Assembly (NCBI GenBank): GCA_012964275.1
Contig: DTUG01000067.1
Coordinates: 1 to 7,298, forward strand
Reading direction: 5' to 3'
Source: Fidelibacterota bacterium
GTDB taxonomy: Bacteria > Fidelibacterota > Marinisomatia > Marinisomatales > UBA1611
DNA length: 7,298 nt
Shown: in pieces, positions 1 through 4,168 of the stretch
Numbering within the stretch: position 1 is the stretch's first letter
Layout of the letters: each line of letters opens with the position of its first letter
Position numbers and translations under genes: made by a program
The notes under the pieces: generated by a model
Database searches by the model: none
What the model saw: only the letters and a program-made list of their open reading frames with translations
What the model was told of the DNA's origin: nothing

Positions 1-1565
1 AAGACCCAACGGGATTCTCTGTTGCACTGGGAAAAGCATATGAACAATTTATTCACAAGGCAGAAACTAACAATAAAATAAAAAAATATATGATCCGTAA
101 AATCAGGTCGGCATCTACTCTCGCCTTATCCATTAATAACGACTCAACAATATTAAAAAATGTACCGCAGATACCTCCGGATAGTAAAGATGATCGAAAA
201 ACGATCATCGACTTCAATGTAAAACAAAATCTACCATTCAATCCTGATAATATTTTTTACCAAGCAGTGGAACTGACTGAAGGCAAGAACATTGTAGGAG
301 TAGGAGACATAGATAGTTCGGGCAGTATTACCAACATACTTTTAGAAAAAAAATGGGGTATCCGGTCCTGGTCCCCCGTGGCACAGGCCGTCTATAATGC
401 CTTTCGCTGGAATTACCCGGAAAAAAAGAACGATGTTTTACTTATCCTTCATGTGGGAGAAGTGAGAAGCCTGTTGCTGGGATATAACCAGGGAATTCTG
501 GAAGCGGTAATACGGCTTGATTTTGGAATTCAAAACCTTTCTGATGCCTGGACCCAGCGCAGAAAAAGTGACTCGGCAAATTGGTATAAGCGGGATTATA
601 TCCGGGTGCCGCCTGTTCTCATTCCAGGAAAAACAGATGTGGCCAAAATACCTCAGGATACAGTTATGCGCTCAGTCATAGAAAGCTGGGGCCGAGAACT
701 GGACAGAACAATGATCAGCCTCAAAAAAGATTTCCCAATTGATAATATTTCGGCAGTCTATGTCAGTGGTGGTGCAAAAGAAATAACCTATTTTGACGAA
801 TATATAGAAACCCAGTTTGGCCTGCCCACCCACCAGCTTGATCCATTGAGAAATATCGCTTTTTTCCCTGATGAAAAACATCGTGAAAATTTGGATATCC
901 ATCCTTCAATCATAACTGTTGCCATTGGTGGAGCATTGAACATTAATAAATCTGTAAACCTGCTGCCGACAGTTTATAAACACAGTGATGTCTTCCGGTT
1001 GGGAAACCGCATCGGAATACCTATCGCAGCAATTATCTTTATCTGCTTAAGTACACTCTCAGCCTGGACAGTTTATAATCATGACATTATGAAGGCCGAA
1101 TTGTTTTCGATCCAAACAGAAACAGAACAGATTGAATCGGTAGAAGATAAATACAGTGCAATGATTTCCAAGAAAAATGTCGCCCAGGAACAAATGTATA
1201 TATTGGAAGAGGACGCTGATCTATCTATGCGGATCCTGATAATCATGCGATTTTTGAGTCATAATACACCCAAAGAGATCACCTATGATATTATGTCATT
1301 CCAAAAAGGCTGGGAGGAAAAGAATTGGATGCACATTGGTAATTCATTAACGCAGGTGATTGAAACCACCAGCGACAGGCTTAAGATACTTCGGCTCACT
1401 GGTGTTGTGGAAACAAACCCCGCATTAAAAAGAATGATCTTTGAAAATTTCAGGCAAAAATTAGAACGCTCAGAACTTTTCAACGAAATCGTCATTATGA
1501 AAAATGAAACGAAAGCTGTTCAAACAGGAGGCAAAATGTCTTTCGTGTTGAAGTGTGTTCTGTAA
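1..1565 (+). CDS. pilM: PilM-PilN fusion (GspL-like) assembly protein, 5' partial
   Basis: Inner-membrane assembly component of a type IV pilus/type II secretion-like machine. The frame is open from base 3, giving 29 codons before the ATG at 90; these align with the part of PilM that precedes its 'P-Q-I-P / P-F' segment, so the true start lies upstream and that ATG is internal. Counting from that Met: residues 1-285 are PilM/GspL actin-like, with an adenosine-type SGGA at 226-229; VNLLP at 289-293 matches the INLLP start of PilN; one membrane helix lies at about 308-329; a coiled coil follows at about 333-375; the periplasmic ferredoxin-like PilN domain runs to the end with a typical final strand (F-V-L-K). 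PilM and PilN are normally separate; GspL has this fused order. The phosphate-2 'D-x-G' is replaced by His-Val-Gly (H121), suggesting altered nucleotide binding. The 3' end overlaps pilO as TAATG. Family assignment is firm; T4P versus T2SS is inferred. Confidence 0.88.
   Translation, partial: DPTGFSVALGKAYEQFIHKAETNNKIKKYMIRKIRSASTLALSINNDSTILKNVPQIPPDSKDDRKTIIDFNVKQNLPFNPDNIFYQAVELTEGKNIVGVGDIDSSGSITNILLEKKWGIRSWSPVAQAVYNAFRWNYPEKKNDVLLILHVGEVRSLLLGYNQGILEAVIRLDFGIQNLSDAWTQRRKSDSANWYKRDYIRVPPVLIPGKTDVAKIPQDTVMRSVIESWGRELDRTMISLKKDFPIDNISAVYVSGGAKEITYFDEYIETQFGLPTHQLDPLRNIAFFPDEKHRENLDIHPSIITVAIGGALNINKSVNLLPTVYKHSDVFRLGNRIGIPIAAIIFICLSTLSAWTVYNHDIMKAELFSIQTETEQIESVEDKYSAMISKKNVAQEQMYILEEDADLSMRILIIMRFLSHNTPKEITYDIMSFQKGWEEKNWMHIGNSLTQVIETTSDRLKILRLTGVVETNPALKRMIFENFRQKLERSELFNEIVIMKNETKAVQTGGKMSFVLKCVL
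1526..1531 (+). promoter_or_regulatory. AGGAGG Shine-Dalgarno-like site inside the end of pilMN
   Basis: A perfect AGGAGG lies 4 bases before an ATG at 1536 that is in the pilMN frame and would encode only nine residues before the TAA at 1563-1565. The pilO ATG at 1565 has no good site of its own at normal distance, and AGGAGG is 33 bases upstream of it. It may load ribosomes that terminate at TAA and restart on the overlapping pilO ATG. This role is inferred; the site could also be chance in a Gly/Arg-coding stretch. Confidence 0.4.
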
Positions 1566-2200
1566 TGAATAGACAACGCAATGTATTTATAATAATAAGC
1601 GGGTTTCTCATTGTAGGCATCGCCGTCTGGTACCTTCTTTTTTACAACAGTCTCAGCACGTCTTATCTGGAAATGATTGAGGATTTTGACAGGTTATCAA
1701 ATAATATAAGTGAATATGAATATATGGTGGATGATTTACCTGTTCTCCAAGCTGAGCTTGATTCAATAACCAGTGACTTAAAGGCGCAACTTGCTAGAAT
1801 ACCCTACCGGAGCAGTTATAACAGTGTGATCGAAACGATCCATGAACTTTTAAAGGATAATAATCTGCAAATAGTGGAAACACCAAAAGGGATTGCCTTT
1901 ACCCCCACTAGTGAAGCACTCGAGACCAAACAGGTTTCCCTATCTGAAATCGGTAAGAATATCATTATTGAAAAATTTCCGGTAGATATTGAACTTACCG
2001 GAAATTTTATAAATCTAGGCCAGTTTCTTGATCAGCTGTCTTATTCTGAATACCGGTTAACAACCAGCAATGTTGTAATCTCAAAAGGCAAGAATCAAAA
2101 TAAAAAACAAAGAATAAAACTAATCGTCTACATCTACACAAAGAATGAAGAAACGATGACGGATTTAAGTTTCTCCCCTGATAATGATTTGCAATTATAA
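1565..2200 (+). CDS. pilO: PilO-like alignment-complex protein
   Basis: Bitopic inner-membrane protein expected to pair with the PilN part of the upstream fusion and link it to the PilP-like protein and secretin. The 211-residue product from ATG 1565 has a short basic N-terminus, one membrane helix at about 7-27, a coiled-coil stretch at about 35-77 (ending A-R-I-P), and a periplasmic ferredoxin-like domain. Residues 137-160 match the PilO pattern 'P-V-D-I-E-L-T-G-x-F ... F-L-D-Q-L-S', followed by the usual strand pair to about 192. Length fits PilO (about 200 residues). An in-frame GTG at 1553 would add four residues (M-C-S-V); the ATG is preferred because it gives the TAATG overlap and a clean basic-then-hydrophobic N-terminus. 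GspM is a distant equivalent, but the second-domain pattern fits PilO better. Confidence 0.87.
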   Translation: MNRQRNVFIIISGFLIVGIAVWYLLFYNSLSTSYLEMIEDFDRLSNNISEYEYMVDDLPVLQAELDSITSDLKAQLARIPYRSSYNSVIETIHELLKDNNLQIVETPKGIAFTPTSEALETKQVSLSEIGKNIIIEKFPVDIELTGNFINLGQFLDQLSYSEYRLTTSNVVISKGKNQNKKQRIKLIVYIYTKNEETMTDLSFSPDNDLQL

Positions 2201-2219
2201 CATCGGAATTTTTTCATCG

Positions 2220-2282
2220 ATGGATCGGGGAATAAGTGTGGAATCACTACCAAGAACAATTAATTATATCCGATTACAATAA
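2220..2282 (+). CDS. Possible 20-codon leader ORF before the pilP-like gene
   Basis: The 81-base gap between pilO and the next gene holds an ATG at 2220 opening a 20-codon frame (starts M-D-R-G-I-S, ends Y-I-R-L-Q). Its TAA at 2280-2282 overlaps the next ATG as TAATG, the same arrangement as pilMN/pilO. No strong ribosome site precedes it. It may be a coupling leader, a displaced N-terminus of the next protein (a one-base frame difference would fuse them and give the short cytoplasmic tail that GspC proteins have), or chance. Confidence 0.2.
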   Translation: MDRGISVESLPRTINYIRLQ

Positions 2283-2824
2283 TGACACCAAGACTCAAAG
2301 GTTTACTTGCTGCTTTTGGAATATCAATTTTGATATTAGTCGCTGATAAGGTTTCGGAATCCAGGGATGAATCGACAGTAGGATTCGGAGAAAAACCGAA
2401 AAGATTTCATCGCGGTCCAAAAGTTCCCAAAACCAGAATGAAAGCTGCCCGGCAGAGAGAACAAAGTCGCAAAGATGCTGAAACATACGCTGATTCCATT
2501 AGACTGAGACCGATCCCACAAACAGCTCTGTCAATCAACGGCTGGTACCGAAACCCGTTTACAAGTGACCCAATTGGCCAGCATGCAATAGGCATAGGGA
2601 TAACAAATGCACCCATCGATGAAAAAATAGCTTTATTGAACAACCTTGAGCAATATAATGTTGAAATTATTATGGAATTCGGCGGAAATAAAATTGTAGA
2701 AATCGATGGGAAACGGTTTCGGGAGGGTGAATATCTCAATGATATTCTGATCGAGAAAATAGAGAATCGGCAAATCACATTTCGCATGGGGAAAATCCAG
2801 GTTATAAAAGAAGTGGGCGGTTAA
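2282..2824 (+). CDS. PilP/GspC-like membrane-anchored periplasmic linker protein
   Basis: Probable link between the PilMN/PilO inner-membrane complex and the secretin, judged by its pilP position between pilO and the secretin and by its C-terminus. The 180 residues comprise a short N-terminus with a single hydrophobic helix at about 5-21, a strongly basic linker (about 38-64, with 12 Lys/Arg), an N-P-F motif at 91-93 resembling the conserved 'D-P-F' region of PilP, and a small beta-rich domain at about 130-177. In that domain 'V-E-I-D-G-K' followed by 'G-E-Y-L' and a final strand pair resembles the PilP/GspC homology-region barrel. There is no cysteine near the N-terminus, so it is not a lipoprotein as classical PilP is; the helix anchor is GspC-like. 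No clear Shine-Dalgarno precedes the ATG, which overlaps a mini-ORF stop. Similarity is pattern-level only; the function is inferred mainly from context. Confidence 0.7.
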   Translation: MTPRLKGLLAAFGISILILVADKVSESRDESTVGFGEKPKRFHRGPKVPKTRMKAARQREQSRKDAETYADSIRLRPIPQTALSINGWYRNPFTSDPIGQHAIGIGITNAPIDEKIALLNNLEQYNVEIIMEFGGNKIVEIDGKRFREGEYLNDILIEKIENRQITFRMGKIQVIKEVGG

Positions 2825-2833
2825 ACACAACTT

Positions 2834-4159
2834 ATGCACCGTTTTTTGCCCATATTGATTCATTCCTTCCTGTTCTTTTCATTTCTGACAGCCCAAAGGA
2901 CCTGGACCGATCCAGCTTATAGCGGTATTCCCATAACAAGCATTGAGAAACCCAATGAACGATACCGGCTGGAAGAAAAAATGTCCATCAATTTAAAAGA
3001 CTCCGATATAAGGAATGTGCTCATGATGATCGGTGATCTAACAGGACTGAATATTGTCATTAGTCCGGATATTCGGGATACAATAACAGCCAACCTGGAG
3101 AATGTCACCGTTAAATCGGCGCTGGATGCCATATTGAAACCCAACAATTACAGCTATTTTGTTCAGGATAACATAATAATTGTAAAGGACCTGGATACAC
3201 AGATGATTGGTGAACTGGAAGCGGTTGTTATCAAGCTTAAATATATTAATGCTAAAGATCTGTCAGCCCCGTTGTCTTCGGTCATGACCAGTCGAGGAAC
3301 AATTCAATCTTTCATACCTATCGCTACAACATCGGGTACCACGGGACCTGCCAATATGGCGATTATCACTGATGTCCAGGAAAATATTTCCAGGATCCTA
3401 AAAATGGTTGCACAGCTGGATAAGCCTATTAGAAATATTAACATCAGTGTGCGATTTATTGAAACTCAACTGGATACATCAAAAGCATATGGAATCGATT
3501 GGTCTCAGCATCCTATTTCTATTGGGGGAACTGATGACTCTCTGGCGCTGGGAATTAACTTCAATAATATCACCATCGCTACTTTAAACCCACTTCAATT
3601 TTCAAATGCGTTAAAGGTCTTGCAGGCCCGGGGTAGAAGTAAACTGCTTTCAAGCCCCCAGGTAACCACACTGGATAATCACCAGGCGGAAACAGAAGTA
3701 TCCACGACCGTTTACATTGAAGGAATGATGAGCGGTTATAATCCTTATACTGGCGGCACTCCGGGAGGAACCGGAACCAATTATCCCGGAAGCTATGGAG
3801 CGCTAAATACAGTTCAAGAAAAAGATATCGGTATTAAACTGCGGGTCACGCCACGTATAAATGAAGGGAAAATAATCACTCTCCTGGTAGATGCAACTGT
3901 GGAAGCCCTGCTTTCAGCGGCGGAAGTTTCTACCGATAAACCACGTTCCACAAAACGGACCGTGAAAACACAGGTGTCGGTCATCGATGGGGAAACTGTA
4001 ATTATAGGTGGGCTCATCTCGGAAAATATTATCCAAAATAAGAAATTTATACCCATCTTAAGCAACATACCCATCATTGGTCAATTATTCAAAACAACAA
4101 CGGTGTCTAAAGAACAGCGGGAGCTATTGATCTTCATCACCCCCACTATTGTTGGCTAA
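2834..4159 (+). CDS. pilQ: Short outer-membrane secretin (PilQ/GspD family)
   Basis: Forms the multimeric outer-membrane channel through which a pilus or pseudopilus-driven substrate exits. It is 441 residues long: signal peptide 1-21 ending T-A-Q; STN/N0-type domain about 48-118; one N1-type domain about 126-200 (conserved 'I-K-L-K-Y-I-N-A' strand and 'I-I-T-D' turn); secretin barrel about 203-441. Barrel hallmarks are 'L-L-S-S-P-Q-V-T-T-L-D-N' (270-281), 'D-I-G-I-K-L-R-V-T-P' (330-339), 'G-E-T-V-I-I-G-G-L' (385-393), 'N-I-P-I-I-G-Q-L-F-K' (410-419) and 'E-L-L-I-F-I-T-P' (429-436). PilQ and GspD are usually 650 residues or more; here AMIN and extra N domains and a C-terminal pilotin-binding tail are absent. 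A Gly/Tyr/Pro-rich loop (297-323) sits in the gate region. The gene starts 9 bases after the previous stop. The family is certain; pilQ rather than gspD rests on gene order. Confidence 0.93.
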   Translation: MHRFLPILIHSFLFFSFLTAQRTWTDPAYSGIPITSIEKPNERYRLEEKMSINLKDSDIRNVLMMIGDLTGLNIVISPDIRDTITANLENVTVKSALDAILKPNNYSYFVQDNIIIVKDLDTQMIGELEAVVIKLKYINAKDLSAPLSSVMTSRGTIQSFIPIATTSGTTGPANMAIITDVQENISRILKMVAQLDKPIRNINISVRFIETQLDTSKAYGIDWSQHPISIGGTDDSLALGINFNNITIATLNPLQFSNALKVLQARGRSKLLSSPQVTTLDNHQAETEVSTTVYIEGMMSGYNPYTGGTPGGTGTNYPGSYGALNTVQEKDIGIKLRVTPRINEGKIITLLVDATVEALLSAAEVSTDKPRSTKRTVKTQVSVIDGETVIIGGLISENIIQNKKFIPILSNIPIIGQLFKTTTVSKEQRELLIFITPTIVG

Positions 4160-4160
4160 T

Positions 4161-4167
4161 AGAGGGG
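4161..4167 (+). promoter_or_regulatory. Ribosome binding site of the cyclase gene (AGAGGGG)
   Basis: A purine-rich AGAGGGG lies in the 9-base gap after the secretin stop, with only 1-3 bases between its core and the ATG at 4169. That is shorter than usual, so initiation may be weak or depend on ribosomes finishing the secretin. An in-frame TAG at 4160 rules out any earlier start. Confidence 0.55.
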
Positions 4168-4168
4168 T

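Noticed and set aside
90..92. ATG at 90 as the start of the first gene
   Set aside because: The same frame is open to the window edge, and its 29 upstream codons fit the expected PilM sequence at that point. The N-terminal part of the actin-like domain would be missing if translation began here.
1553..1555. GTG at 1553 as the pilO start
   Set aside because: It adds only M-C-S-V, with no suitable ribosome site; ATG 1565 gives the TAATG overlap and a normal N-terminus.
2201..2281. Terminator or promoter in the pilO-pilP gap
   Set aside because: There is a T-run (2209-2214) and a short CATCGATG palindrome (2215-2222), but no GC-rich stem before the T-run and no convincing -35/-10 pair.
2407..2787. 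126-codon open frame on the minus strand
   Set aside because: It lies entirely opposite the PilP/GspC-like gene, resembles no family and has no ribosome site; it is a shadow of the coding strand.
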